Shown: positions 24,330 through 38,443 of the stretch, in pieces
Position numbering within the stretch: position 1 is the stretch's first letter
How the letters are laid out: every line of letters starts with the position of its first letter
The notes under the pieces: model-generated
What the model was told of the DNA's origin: nothing
Databases searched by the model: none
What the model saw: the letters and a program-made list of their open reading frames with translations, nothing else
From: Homalodisca vitripennis
Lineage: Eukaryota; Arthropoda; Insecta; Hemiptera; Cicadellidae
DNA length: 64,000 nt
Direction of reading: 5' to 3'
Assembly (NCBI RefSeq): GCF_021130785.1
Contig: NC_060213.1
Span: forward strand, 99,688,501-99,752,500
Position numbers and translations under genes: made by a program

Positions 24330-25960
24330 CCTCACAAAACTGCATTGCTTCGAAGCTCCACATATAGTTTACCGATCTTTTGTAAGGTAAAAGGGCCATC
24401 TTTTGGACCTGGTTGGTATGTAAAAACGTTTTCTAATAAGTAGAAGTCTCCCACGGCAGTTGCAAAAACCGGAATCTGTGCACCGTATCTTAGTTCCATC
24501 TCAGGACACTAAGTCATAGGAGTCCCTTGGAGCCCTAACAGGAACAGTGATATCATTCTCAACATTCTTTGGGTAAATGAGGTAGAAGGTTTTACACTGT
24601 GATAATATATAGGATTGTAATTTTTCCCCCTTTTCCATTTCATATTGCAAAGACATCTAACAGAACCATCATCTGGAACTCGTACGCGAAGACATTGATC
24701 ATCATTGTGGTAAACGCAAGCATGTGAACGATAATTCCACTGTCCCCAGGCGGGTTCACTTCTGGCTGGTTTATACCTTCTAGTTAAACCTACATTGTGT
24801 ACAACAAAAATCGATGTATCATATACATCTGGGCAAACCCATTGATGTCAAGGAGCGGCACACATCATAATCGATTAAATATATTGGTTTCCCTTCTTCC
24901 AATTTTATCATGGGATCCTGCCAAAAGCGAGCCTTTTATACAACCACACATATCCTGAATATCTTATCACTCAGGAAGCAAGCGCAACGGTTCTTTTAGG
25001 GCTAATTGCAATGGGGCTTGTTTGAGCCTTTAGCACTAAGGGAATTCCACCCACTTTACAATCAACTTGTGCAGAAAATTACACCAATCAACCACTGTAT
25101 GTTGATGTTATCGGTTAGTTCTTTTGCGATCCTGATAACTCATAGGGTTTCCTAATTTAAAATGACCATATCGGTTTTTGTGAGCCACGATGGGTGTTCT
25201 ACTAGTAGGTATAAATCAACCGGAATCAAGACCCTCTGACAATATTTCACACTTTCATTTCATTTTTTTTTAAATTGGGAACACTTTTAAATATTATACA
25301 GCCTTAAGATATGTTATTAGTTTTCACATTCATTTTATGATACATTTTGTAACTGATTTATATTCAGTAAGACTCAAAAATTTTTCAATATTTTTTAACA
25401 TGGACCTAGCCTTCAATTCTTCCAGCGTGATATGGTCAAGCTATAGCCCATTATTTCTTTTCATGGGATCTTGACAAGAACGGTACCACTAACTTACACT
25501 TACGTAATATTAAGATATTACGTACGCGAAGACATAACCCGGAAGAAAGCGTAACGGTCCTTTTAGGACTAGGTACAGTGAAGCTTGTATATACTTTTAG
25601 CACTATGGGGATCTCACCTACTTTCACAGCAAATATTATCATTCAACCTTTTATCTTAGTATCTTGCTTGACTTTAACGGCTAGTTATTTACCGATAATT
25701 ACATCCATTGGGTTCCCTATCTTAAATTCACAATATCGGTGTTTGTTGTCTGCAATGCATTTTCTACTGGTTAAGCCCCTCTGAGCATATTTCTCCTTTC
25801 TACGTTCTTTCATAATATTTTAATAAGAAACAGGTTTAAATTTTCATACAGCTTTATGACTTTTCTTAGATTTTACATGTATTTTTAGATATATTTTGTA
25901 AGCAATTTACATTCAATAAGATAAAGCTTTTCAATTATTTTAAAAAGTATGCTCTGCTAG
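24330..25960 (-). pseudogene. Unrecognised decayed protein-coding region with internal duplication
   Basis: Read on the minus strand, a frame from about 24930 to 24344 encodes protein-like sequence. It begins RFWQDPMIKLEEGKPIYLID and passes VCPDVYD, RRYKPARSEPAWGQWNYRSH, a cysteine cluster (CVYHNDDQC then CLCNMKW), and PVFATAVGDFYLLEN. It ends at a possible donor, GAG before GTATGA. One TAG interrupts it, and alternative frames are also plausible near the break. Upstream (25960-24940) two related segments of about 550 bp encode similar peptides, for example VGGIPLVLK beside VGEIPIVLK, and KLGNPM beside KIGNPM. I do not recognise the family. Stops and shifts indicate a pseudogene, or exons of a gene read imperfectly. 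GC content is higher than the surroundings. Confidence 0.5.
24870..25960. repeat. Tandem duplication, two diverged ~550-bp units
   Basis: Unit 1 (about 24870-25420) and unit 2 (about 25430-25960) share ordered blocks: ATGGGATC then AAGC/AAGA-rich DNA, GTAACGGTCCTTTTAG-like, CTTTTAGCACTA, GGGTTTCC/GGGTTCCC, ATATCGGT, CCTCTGA, ACATTTTGTAA-like and TCAATA-rich ends. Both units belong to the decayed minus-strand coding region, so this is an exon-containing duplication. Confidence 0.75.
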
Positions 25961-26754
25961 ATTCAGTGGTGAGACCACATTTGAAGTGCGTTATAGCTCG
26001 AATCGCTGTTTTAAATATAATAATCAGGCACAAAAATCATGCCATCTAATACTCTCATTGATTATTCATTATTTTTCTGAAAGTTTGTTGTCTGAACCGT
26101 AAAACATGCATTAAAATCTTGAATAGGTAACATTTTGATGGGATTGATCATATATCTTTGTTTTATTAGGATCATTAAATAAGAATACAACTCAGTTAAA
26201 GCTTTCAAAAAGATTTATAATATACATATTTAAAAAAAAACGTATTTTCTCTGAAGTGACACAATAGTATAAATCCAGTAAATAGAGGTCTTGCGATGTT
26301 AAAGACATAGTTTTGTATGAAACCTCAATACTCGACCTCAAACTGTTATCGAGATCTCTCTGACATACTTACAAACTGGAACGATCTCTCCCAGATCTTG
26401 TAGCTCCACTTATGATAACCCAATACTGAACATAAGCCAAGCAATAGCATCATAAATAACTGTTTTTGAAAACTATCAGACAGTTTATTTTTACAAACTA
26501 TCAGAATCTCTGCACCTTATCCTGCCTCCACTGATTTACTAGATCTATTTAACTAAAAGTCAGTCTTTTTTGGGTATGAGACTTTTTATTTATTAAACTT
26601 AAAATAATATTCATAAGTCAAATTCTAAAGAGAACACGACTATAGAATTTGAATAAAAATAGTAAAAATGTGTACTAACTATAAGGTAAAAACTCATAAC
26701 AGAACTGAAATACGTATCTGCATAGACAGTATTATGCTAATATTATAGACTTGT
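25961..26754. other. Unassigned stretch
   Basis: AT-rich DNA with no supported gene or repeat. Confidence 0.3.
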
Positions 26755-27198
26755 CCACCTGTCCACGCCACATTAACACTGTTGTATCAAACATATTAGT
26801 TCAGATTTCACATTAATTTGTCACACTTTACTATTTAGCACCTCCACCTAACCACGCCACATTAACATTGTTGAAACAAACATTTTAGGTCTGATTTCAT
26901 ATTAAATTGTTACACTTAATATTTTAGCACCCCTAACCGACTACGCCACACTAACACTGTTGTAACAAACATTTTAGGTCAGATTTCACAATTATTTGTC
27001 ACACTTAACCATTTAGCACATCCACCTTACCACGCCACATTAACATTGTTGTAACACACATTTTAGGTCTGATTTCACATAATTTTTTGTCACACTTAAC
27101 CATTTAGCATCCCCATCTGACCACGCAACAGTAACACTGTTGTAACACACATTATAAGTTTGATTTCACTTTAATTAGTTACACTTATCCTTTGCTCC
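26755..27198. repeat. 89-bp tandem repeat, five units
   Basis: The block CCACGCCACATTAACA starts units at 26763, 26852, 26941, 27030 and 27121 (spacing 89, 89, 89 and 91). Each unit then has TTGTAACA, ATTTTAGGTC, GATTTCA and TGTCACACTTA in the same order. The outermost units are the most diverged. There is no open frame across units, so this is a minisatellite-type array. Confidence 0.95.
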
Positions 27199-27239
27199 CG
27201 TTATTTGTACTACTTAATGAGCATTGTACATCTATCATA

Positions 27240-27490
27240 TGAAAACAACTTGGAGCTTTAGTTAAGTCTATCTATGTCGTAGGGATTTACGAATTTCATA
27301 CTTGTCTGTCTGTCTGTTTGTCTCTCGTAATGATATTTTGAAAACGAACTGATCTAGACTTTAAATATGTATGAAGCTCCATTTATAAAAGAGGAACACT
27401 GAGTTTGGTGCATCTCAGTCTATTAGATTTGGCTGAGCGTTAGCGAATATTTTACGCTGGTCTTAAGATAACCATGATGGATTTGGGCTT
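27240..27490 (+). repeat. Dispersed repeat with GTCTGTCTGTC run
   Basis: CTTGTCTGTCTGTCTGTTTG is followed by a stretch that ends GGCTGAGCGTTAGCG, then TAACCATGATGG. The last part matches 63608-63655 (GACTGAGCGTTAG then AATCATGAT), as does the preceding GAACTGATCTAGACTT-like segment. This is a common layout for short arthropod dispersed repeats, but the class is not resolved. Confidence 0.45.
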
Positions 27491-29783
27491 TAAGTCCGGA
27501 TATCACGGCACGTCCTATGGACATCGAGTTTTTTCTCTATATACTAGTATTTTAAACCCACTACGAAGTAACATTTCGCTGATCAGCACTTTTGTTTCAG
27601 AACAAATATATATAATATATATAAATACTTGTAAGGATCAGAGCTCCCCCTCGTAAGAAAGTAAGCAATAGTTACACGTCGTTTCTCCAGACCAAACATT
27701 TTGAATAGAAAGTGCAAAAACTCTAGTTATTATACTTTTACTCGTTCAGACTACCTGTGTAATATTTGTTTACGTAAATGGAAGGTTCATAGTTACTTAA
27801 GACCCCTAGGATTCCAATCTTAAATAAGATTGAGGAGATGCTATTGACTGTGATAGATGTTTAATACGTACCAGTAAAGATTGCTATTTCTTGCAATTTT
27901 GCTACGCGAGTATAGAGGACTGCCGGGAGGCAGCGAGGGCGTAGTGCGGCATGTCAAGAGATAAATACAGGAAACGGCAAAATAAAGGATTCCGATATAA
28001 ACATTCAACCGATTTAAAAAGTAGTTTCAAAATTTGAAAAAACCAATGTCAACAAAATTATTACCTGAAAATGTTTATTTCGAATTTTAAAGGTGATTTA
28101 AAGTATTTTTGTTATTATAAAAACAATACTTTAGGCTTATGCATTACATTCTATCACTGCCTAGTATAAAAATTAAAAACTGTTGAGAACTAAAGTGAAA
28201 ACTGAGGTTCTGCTAGCCATCGGATTAATTTTGTAACATTTCCAGTAACTTAATATGTTATGTGAATTAATATGTTATTGCTATCGTACAAAAATGCATT
28301 CTATTTAACATTATTCCCCAATAGTTTTAAACTCTATTATTGTTGTAATACTCTTTGTTATTACTCATTAAAACACCCCGCAAGTAACTCTTAGGTAAAG
28401 TTAAATACTGTTCATTGTCGTTAATTTAGTTAATGAAGTATGAAAAAATAACTTTAACATTGTAAAAACATTAAAATACAGTATTTATTATCTTTTATTA
28501 TAAACACGAATAAAAAACCAGAAGATGTGTGTCGTTAATTTTCAAAATAACACTAACACCCTCCCTCTACTGGTCAAATTAAAGACCAAATTGAAACGTC
28601 TCGATTTGTTTGCCATAAGCTGAAATAGTTGTAACTTTCATTACCATTTTCTGAACTTGGTTAACCTCATTGTCGTGTTTATAAAGATACAAACAAAAAA
28701 TAACAAAATTTATTAGTTTCGTTATAGTTTGCTTTTTCTTTAATTTATAACACACATTTTAAACAAGCCATTACAGCTAAACGTTTCTATTTACAATTAT
28801 TTTTCAAAATTGCATAAATGTATAAGCAAATGTGTATATACCCTTTAAGGAACTCAGTGGTATGATTAAATCATTACAACCATGATAATTTTATTACAAA
28901 TCAAGTACACTTAAAAACAACCAGTACAAACAAACCGTGGACTTGTAAAATTCATCATTTATTACATTAATTTTACAATCGAATAAGAAGAAATATACTT
29001 CATTTAATCAAACCACCATAAAATAGAATTGCCTGATTTAATTAAACCCTTTCTTTAAGGCAAGAAGCTCGAGTAACAGTAGCTAGCGGTGAAAGGTAAT
29101 TTGTCATCAAACCAAATTGAAAGGTCTTCCTGTTAAAGAGGTAAAGAAAGTTTGATAAATGATACACCTTTTTCACACCATATTTTCAATATTCAATGTC
29201 ATTTTTATTAATTACAGTGTAGTCTTCTTGTGGGGTAAAATGTGTTCAGTGGTAATACAATATCCATTCCAGCTCTGATGAAAGTAAGTTTAATTTCATA
29301 TTTGGCTAGCACAATGAAGAAATATCAATAGATTTGTGGGTTTAATTTCACGTCTCAGTTGGCATAGCTACCCTTTAATAGTTGGATTGTTAATGTATCA
29401 CTTAAAAATTAATTTCTTCTGAAAGTAACAAAACTTCTACACATTATGTTCAGTATAAAGGATTAAATTGTCTCCTTAGTGTTATAATTTTGTATGAACG
29501 GAAGCGGGGGCATAAATGAATGGTCAGATTCCAGACGCTGCACTAAAGGAAGGGGACCAGTAACTAAACTCAACATTCACATTTATTAATGGTTGACATA
29601 AATTCAGATTTACTTAAAATGTTAAGTTTGGAGTCATAAAAAGCCTTGGCAAACTGTAGATGCCTCTTTTCTACTGGTCATAAATTATAAATTTAAAAAC
29701 AAACATTATATTTTTTTAAACAAAACATAACGAAAACAATTATAGCAACAATTATTTGAGATGTAGCCTCAAAAATTGTTTGA
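27491..29783. other. Unassigned AT-rich stretch
   Basis: No gene supported. A GC-richer patch of about 50 bp lies near 27905-27955. Confidence 0.3.
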
Positions 29784-29789
29784 TATAAC

Positions 29790-29872
<83 letters not shown>

Positions 29873-29877
29873 TTATA
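29784..29877. repeat. (AT)n microsatellite bounded by inverted 9-mers
   Basis: TATAACTGT (29784-29792) opens a (GT)4-(AT)34 tract that closes with ACAGTTATA (29869-29877), the exact reverse complement of the opening. The whole segment is thus self-complementary over most of its 94 bp. Confidence 0.95.
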
Positions 29878-29939
29878 ATATAACTTTTAACACTTTTTAT
29901 TTATTTTTTATTTCGTACAATGTACATTCATTTCAAAGT

Positions 29940-29995
29940 ACCTGATGATGAATTCTTAGAATTTTAAATTTACATCAGAAAGTGTTATAAAGGTT
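29940..29995 (+). mobile_element. Possible degenerate Penelope-like motif
   Basis: CCTGATGATGAATTC is followed by a three-base loop, GAATTTTAAA, and soon by CATCAG. CTGATGA with a small hairpin is a hammerhead-type core, but the GAAA box is changed to TAAA and the adjacent stems are poor. Its place beside a (TA)n tract is like the copy near 14958. Confidence 0.2.
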
Positions 29996-32441
<2,446 letters not shown>

Positions 32442-33381
32442 ACAAAGGTTTAAAAATGTAATTAAAATTCATATATATGTAAATGAATTTAAAGGAAAAT
32501 TGTAAAACTTTATTATTCTGACAATAATAAACAAAACAATAATAAAACAATGTTTTAATTCTTTCAGCGTTTCTGAGTATGTTTCTAACTAGGTTTTATG
32601 CACAAACAAAATTTATTTTTTTTTAATCTATGAATTCTTCTCTACTGTAATTGTTTGATTCATTGCAAATAAACTCTCCAATTATAAAATTGGCTTTATA
32701 GTTTGCGAGGCCTTTCACTTAAAATGAAAACATACCCACAGACCCACAAAAGAAATCAAAGTGTTTTTGTTTTGAATGGCTTTTAGTTGCGGGTCTGATA
32801 ATGTTTTCATTAAAATAAAAGGCCTCAAACAAAAACAAATTACTTTATTGCAGTGTTTGTTTTTGAATAATGCTAGGAATTATTTAATTGTTAGTGTTTA
32901 ATAAATCAGTAAGGGAAAATATGAAAATTTGTTGTTTTGTTTAGATAAAAAATGGATCTCATTATTACTAATGTAAAATTGTATTTAGATTGTGGCACTC
33001 ATAGTATTGGTTTTACGATATAATTTAACGTAGTTTAGTCAAACTTGTTATAACTTCACAGTTTGTGACCGTTACAACCCAATGGGAACAATTTCTTTAT
33101 ATTTCATAAGCTTGTTTTTGTCAGGTATGCTCGAGGGAAATGCTTCCAGATAAAACTATACGCTAAAAATATGACATTTAGACGTTCATTAATGTGCATT
33201 TTGGTACACTTTTGTGGTAAAGGTGCATTGCTGTCAATTTCCTTATTTTATCATATTCTGAGATTGAAGTTGTTGTACGATACACGTGAGAGACGCTTAA
33301 GACAAATGACAACTTAATAGCATTCTGCGTGTATGAATGGTTTATTGAGATTTATATAAAAGCCATATAGCCATGCGTTCA
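32442..33381. other. Unassigned AT-rich stretch
   Basis: No gene, RNA or repeat family is supported. Confidence 0.3.
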
Positions 33382-35003
33382 AACTTGCATCCACGAAAAT
33401 TGCAAACCATCTTTATAACTAGTCTTCGGGTATGGTTTTGAGGCTAGTAGCATATTTTCACGCAGTGTTTTTGCATAATCCAAACTTCTCATAATGCAGA
33501 GTGTACGTTTTCAAAACCCCATTAAACTTTAGTAGGCAAGTTTAATTGTTACTTTGGCTGCAAAGGCTAAGCAAGTTTCAAGTACTTAAGCTGGGAGTTG
33601 GGTGAAGTTGATGGGAGTCAATATTAAAAGTCTAGTGTAATACCCTCCTTTCCTTGCCCTCTTTTCATTTTATTCTATTCTTGCTAATGTAGCTTATTCT
33701 TATTACGAATTTACGATTTTTGAAACCAAGTGTACTGATAGTGAGCAATACTTAAAACTATAACATCAGAAACGTTAAAATGAAAGAAATCAAAACCTAT
33801 TTATTATTGTGTCCTAGTAATTTGCCATGGAATTAACACTGTAATCTAAAAGCACTATAATTGAAATATAATTTAAATAAAAGTAATTCAGTTGGGAATC
33901 AAAGCAATCATGAAAACTCTATGTAGACAATGGATGATATGACAAAAATCCAGCTTTAATCCAGTTTATTAAGCTACACCAACTTCAGATTCCAGTCACG
34001 AGCTGATAGGTGGTGGAGTCCCAAAAGTTCTGCTGCAATCTTCGTCTGTATTATTAGGACTGCTTCTCTAACACGGGCATTCTTATTTTATTTCTGGATT
34101 TCTATTCTTATGAAAACTGATCCCATTTGTTGTTTTGAAAAGTGTGGATGCAAACCTTTGAGATCTGATTGTTGGACATTTATCAAAGACCGGAAGCAAC
34201 GTAACTGATATAGTGATAAAAAGAAATTGGCCTGTCATTAAAAATATATTGTTTTCTAAAACTCTCGCTTTAACAGCACCACAGTTCTGAGCCATACATT
34301 GTAGCATCTAATAGTTAAATTTGTAAAAAGTTTGTCAACAGTTTTGGTTACTGCGCTCAAACAAGGAAATACAAATAAATGCCTTATAATATTCACACTA
34401 AAGTTAGAAATACAGACATTTGTGTGTTATAAGTAGATATTATAGCAACCACTTAGAATATAATATTAAAATGTATATATAATAATTATTTATATAGCTA
34501 ATGGAGGATAAAAAACATGAGATAAAATTAACAGCTCTGACATAAAATTAATAAGAATAAATTAAAACAAAATTTAGTTAAGTAAACCATAAATTTTCCT
34601 ATTTAAAATATACTTATTGAGTTTTACATTTCTTTGGCCAACTAAATCTTACATCAATTAAAAGTTTGTAATAGTATTTAAAGATTTATTACAAAGCAAA
34701 TAAAACGTAAAAACCACTGTAAATTTATTTAATAAAATTTGGAATCTAATGCAATGCAATTTGATTACACATTTTATTGCCGCCGTTGACTGGAGCAGTC
34801 TTGCACATGAATAATGACTTGCGCTCATAATTTGGACCGGCGTTAGGAGCTCAAAATGGACCAGTCCCAACTTAGCACAGCCTATAAGGTACAGACAGTT
34901 CCATGTGTATATGGAGATGTATGGTGATTAAATTATTTGTCATTTTAGTTTGATAGTGAGCGTGCAAATTTTTAAATATGAAAGACCAGAATACTAGAAA
35001 GCA
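33382..35003. repeat. Long dispersed repeat, copy B
   Basis: Collinear, same-orientation match to 1-2107. Clear shared blocks are at 33552 (TTTGGCTGCAAA), 33920-34110 (GTCACGAGCTGATA, GTGGTGGAGTCCCAAAAGTT, CTGGATTTCTATTCTTAT), 34258-34330 (TCTCGCTTTAACAGCAC and onward) and 34815-35003 (GCTCATAATTTG, CCAGAATACTAGAAAGC). The right boundary is sharp, just after the last block in both copies. There is no coding capacity in either copy. Confidence 0.75.
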
Positions 35004-36892
35004 CTAGTAACAATAAACTTTTACAGATATTTTCAGAAAACTTATGGATTAGTAAAGATATAATTTGTTTTTTAAAATGTCAATCTGTAATTTATATTTC
35101 GAAAGATGTTCTTACCTCTGATTTCATAATTGCGAATATTAATGTGTGAATAGAAGCACGTCTCGATCTTCAGTAGATGATTATTTAAAGTATTTATAAC
35201 TGATCAAATCACACATCATCGTCGATCATGTACAACTAACTGTGTCTATCCTGGTTAGTTAGAGAACATAGCAGTTTAAAATGTTGTGACAGCCTATCAA
35301 AACGGAAGAAAAACTATTTAATAAGTACAGCATGGGCAGAATTTGTTTGTTTGAATTTTTAAACAATCAGTTACTAAAATATATCCTAAGGTTCTAAGTA
35401 ACAAATTTGTATCAAGTTGTTGTCATTATTATTTCATATGTGTTATTGAATATTATATACAATTATAATTAATTCCTTGTACACTCAAATAAGTGAGCGA
35501 AATTATTATAAAATGTGTATAAAGAGCACAAGTATTAGCCAGTAGTATGGGAAGATACGTCTTAGACAGGAAGTAATTAGACCGAAGATGATCTCGTCTA
35601 CCTCCCCTTCCCCCTTCGGCAAACCCCCCCCCCCCACTAACTGTCATCCTCATCGGTCGGTTGTTCCTTTTCACACCTCGTTGCTTGTCTTTACTGACAA
35701 TGTGTTTCAAAGCAATAAAACTTTTTAGCCTAGAAATATACAAATATATTTGTAGGCTATAATGATATATTTTTATATTTGTAGGTTTTCTCTTCTCGTT
35801 GAACACCATTGTAATCTATTCCTTTGCAACTGTGATCTTAGTTATTTCTAAGTATTTTAAATGTTACTATAATGGTGAACAAACTATATAATGCTGTATT
35901 TTTTATTTATCATCCATAGAATATTAATCTCAATATGAAAAGAACCCTTGAAAAATTCTATGTTCTCACTCGAATTATAAAGTGTTTGAAATGATGATTA
36001 CCTGAACCTTAGTGACAGAAGATAGTTAACAAGTAAAACCTATTCCAAAAGCATTGCACCTAAAACCAATGGTATTCAAATTTAATGAAGGGTTTAGTGG
36101 AATTCCTCAGTCTACCGGCAATGTCTGTGAAGTCATGATTGTTGAAGCTTCACGAGCTCTGACATCAGATACAGCTTTGGCCACACAATATATAGTGGCC
36201 TTATATCAGCAAGTTGTCTACTAGCAACACCCTCTACTACTCTTCGGTCACTGTTGATGAGGTCTACACCTGTGAATCAGCTAACATCCTGTCACCTGAC
36301 TCCTTCGACAACACAGTTGCTCAGGTGGTATTTCCATACTTAATGAAGTGCACGCGTTATTGCTTAGCCTTTTAACCCAATTATCTTGTCAATATGATGT
36401 TTCTAAATAATTTCATTTTTTTAATTTTACCAAGAAAGAAACTGCACTTTATACTTTAAGAATCAACTAAACATTCTTGGCCGTTATCCAAGAACTATTT
36501 GGCATTCATCATCCACGTCGCATTGGTTTCAAATTTTCCTTGATTGTTTTTCTTTCTAAAACTCTACAATTACACCAACTATTGGGTAGATATATTTCTT
36601 AACGCAATGAAAAAATGTGAAAAAAACGTTTTCAGAGTATTAGGTTGCCAGAACGTGTGTGATAAAATACGTTTCGTAAAAAAATTCATTTAAAGTCACA
36701 GTAAATTGTGTAAATATTGGCCACAATAAATTGTAGCTAATGCAAAAGAAAGAACCCGTAATAAAACTTTGTATTGTTATGTAACTAACGATTGTAGAAA
36801 TACACATTCATTGCGGTTGTAATTATAATGAATTTTAAATTTATGGTATACAATACATTTTATGCAGTAATACAGTTTACAAACTACTAGTA
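35004..36892. other. Unassigned stretch with poly-C tract and one coding-like island
   Basis: A C-run lies near 35625-35634. 36070-36340 is GC-richer, with a plus-strand frame of about 48 codons (GFSGIPQSTGNVCEV and onward) that I do not recognise. The minus-strand open frame at 35809-35453 crosses the poly-C tract and is not credible. Confidence 0.3.
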
Positions 36893-37130
36893 TAGATCAT
36901 ATTTAGTCAAATAAAATCGTCACTAGAAAATGGGACAGGTTTTATCTAACAAGAAAGAAAAGATCAGAAAACTATTTGTACGGATTTCCCCAATTATGTG
37001 GGGCTTAACCGGTCCGAATCTGGGACGTGCGCAACAGAGTTACTCTTCGTCACGTCGAGTTACCGTGTGCCACGAGGAATTCATTCTGTCCTCCTTTCTT
37101 GTCTGAGGTTATTTATTATTATTAAATAAA
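36893..37130 (+). repeat. ~230-bp dispersed repeat with (TTA)n tail
   Basis: Reverse-complement match to 2520-2745. Here the plus strand ends GTCTGAGG, then TTATTTATTATTATT, which resembles a LINE tail. No coding sequence is retained, so this would be a heavily truncated 3' end if the LINE reading is right. Confidence 0.6.
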
Positions 37131-37139
37131 ATCATAAAG

Positions 37140-38152
37140 AACGAGAGTATACACTGAGGCGCGCACGTGAATCGTTAAGATCACAATTAGCCTTGTATTC
37201 ATATTTTACTGTCATATATGTCTCTCATTTTTCTTTATCGTCATCCCCGAGATTTCAACGGAGAAATGGGTTATGTGATATTATTTAATTGATGTTTAAG
37301 AAATGTGTAATCCTATAACCAATTTTCTAATTCCCTATTATATAAAACAGTAAAAGATTCATATTGTAAATGTCTACTACCACGGATAGTTCCCACAAAT
37401 TTATATTTAGTTTTAATGTGGAGAAATAGATGACTTACAATACAACGTTAGAATTCTTTGCTCATAAAACTTTAATAGCAGCCACCAGCCACTATGGTGT
37501 ATCAGACGATAATTACTAGACCTCCTTAAAATCACGCTAATGTCTTAGGGCAATTATTTTACGTTACTAACGATAAAAACTTATTTCCTGTTGTTGATAT
37601 AAATGGCGTGGTGAATAATAGTACTAAGAGAAAGGTTAATCTCAAAGATGAATCTCAGCGTAGGATGTTGTATATTCTGGGATCCTTTTATGTCGACGTG
37701 GTGGTTTATATATACCTCGGTTAATGATGGAAATATACTTCAAAGAGAATACCTTATACGGTAAACCACTACAACAAAGCCGCTATTTCAATAATGAATA
37801 TTGGAATTTTGTAAGTTTGTAATAATTAATGTTCTTCTGATTCCTTTATTTAATTAACATTTTAATAATATTTTTAATGGATAAAAGTTTTATCACTGTA
37901 TATCGGCAGCCTTTATTAATACCTTTGCATTGTAAGCTTATAGTGCTGAAAATTAGTTCAGTGTTGTCTATTAATAAATATAAATTTGTACTGGTTTTAT
38001 TTTACAAAATAACATTACAGTATCCTCTAATTTTGTGCATAACGTTAATATTGTGTCTGGAATAAGGAAATACATCTTTGAAGTTAAAGTGTAGGAAATT
38101 ATGACAATTGTATTTAACTGAAAGAAAATAACTCTTTGATAACTTTTAGCGA
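37140..38152. other. Unassigned AT-rich stretch
   Basis: No supported gene or repeat. Confidence 0.3.
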
Positions 38153-38180
38153 GCTGTTGTATCATTCATGATACAACAGC
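38153..38180. repeat. Perfect 13-bp inverted repeat
   Basis: GCTGTTGTATCAT (38153-38165), a two-base spacer TC, and ATGATACAACAGC (38168-38180). It lies 14 bases upstream of the SINE head. Confidence 0.95.
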
Positions 38181-38194
38181 CGCAACAGTTGGGA

Positions 38195-38443
38195 GTGCCG
38201 ATGGCCGAGCGGTCTAAGACGTCGGACTTTGAGTCTGAGTTAGAGATAGCGCAGGTTCGAATCCTGTCTGTGATCCTTGCACTTTTTATCAGTACCATTG
38301 ACCTTGTACTGTATCGACTCTCCCCCTTATTCTGTTTGATAAGATCCTCGCACAGGCCAGTGGCCCATGAGGACGGGCAGAATAAGGCTTAAAAGGGGAT
38401 CGGCTTCTCCTTTTTTTTAAAAAAAAAAAAGAAAAAGAAAAGA
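38195..38443 (+). mobile_element. tRNA-headed SINE
   Basis: The head has an A box TGGCCGAGCGGT (38202-38213), an anticodon arm with a five-base stem and seven-base loop CTTTGAG (anticodon-position TTG), a long variable region like class II (Leu/Ser-type) tRNAs, and a B box GGTTCGAATCC (38254-38264). Acceptor strands pair poorly, so it is not a working tRNA gene. A tRNA-unrelated body of about 130 bp follows, ending in T8-A12 and an A/G-rich tail (38411-38443). Internal polymerase III promoter, body and A-rich tail together fit a SINE. No target-site duplication was found. Confidence 0.75.

Noticed and set aside
26755..27198. CRISPR array
   Set aside because: Direct repeats are continuous 89-bp units without unique spacers, in eukaryotic DNA.
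35453..35809. 118-codon minus frame
   Set aside because: It crosses a poly-C tract (poly-Gly in translation) and has no recognisable domain.
38195..38275. Functional tRNA gene (anticodon-position TTG, class II shape)
   Set aside because: A and B boxes are good, but the acceptor strands do not pair, the anticodon does not fit a class II tRNA, and a SINE body with an A-rich tail follows.
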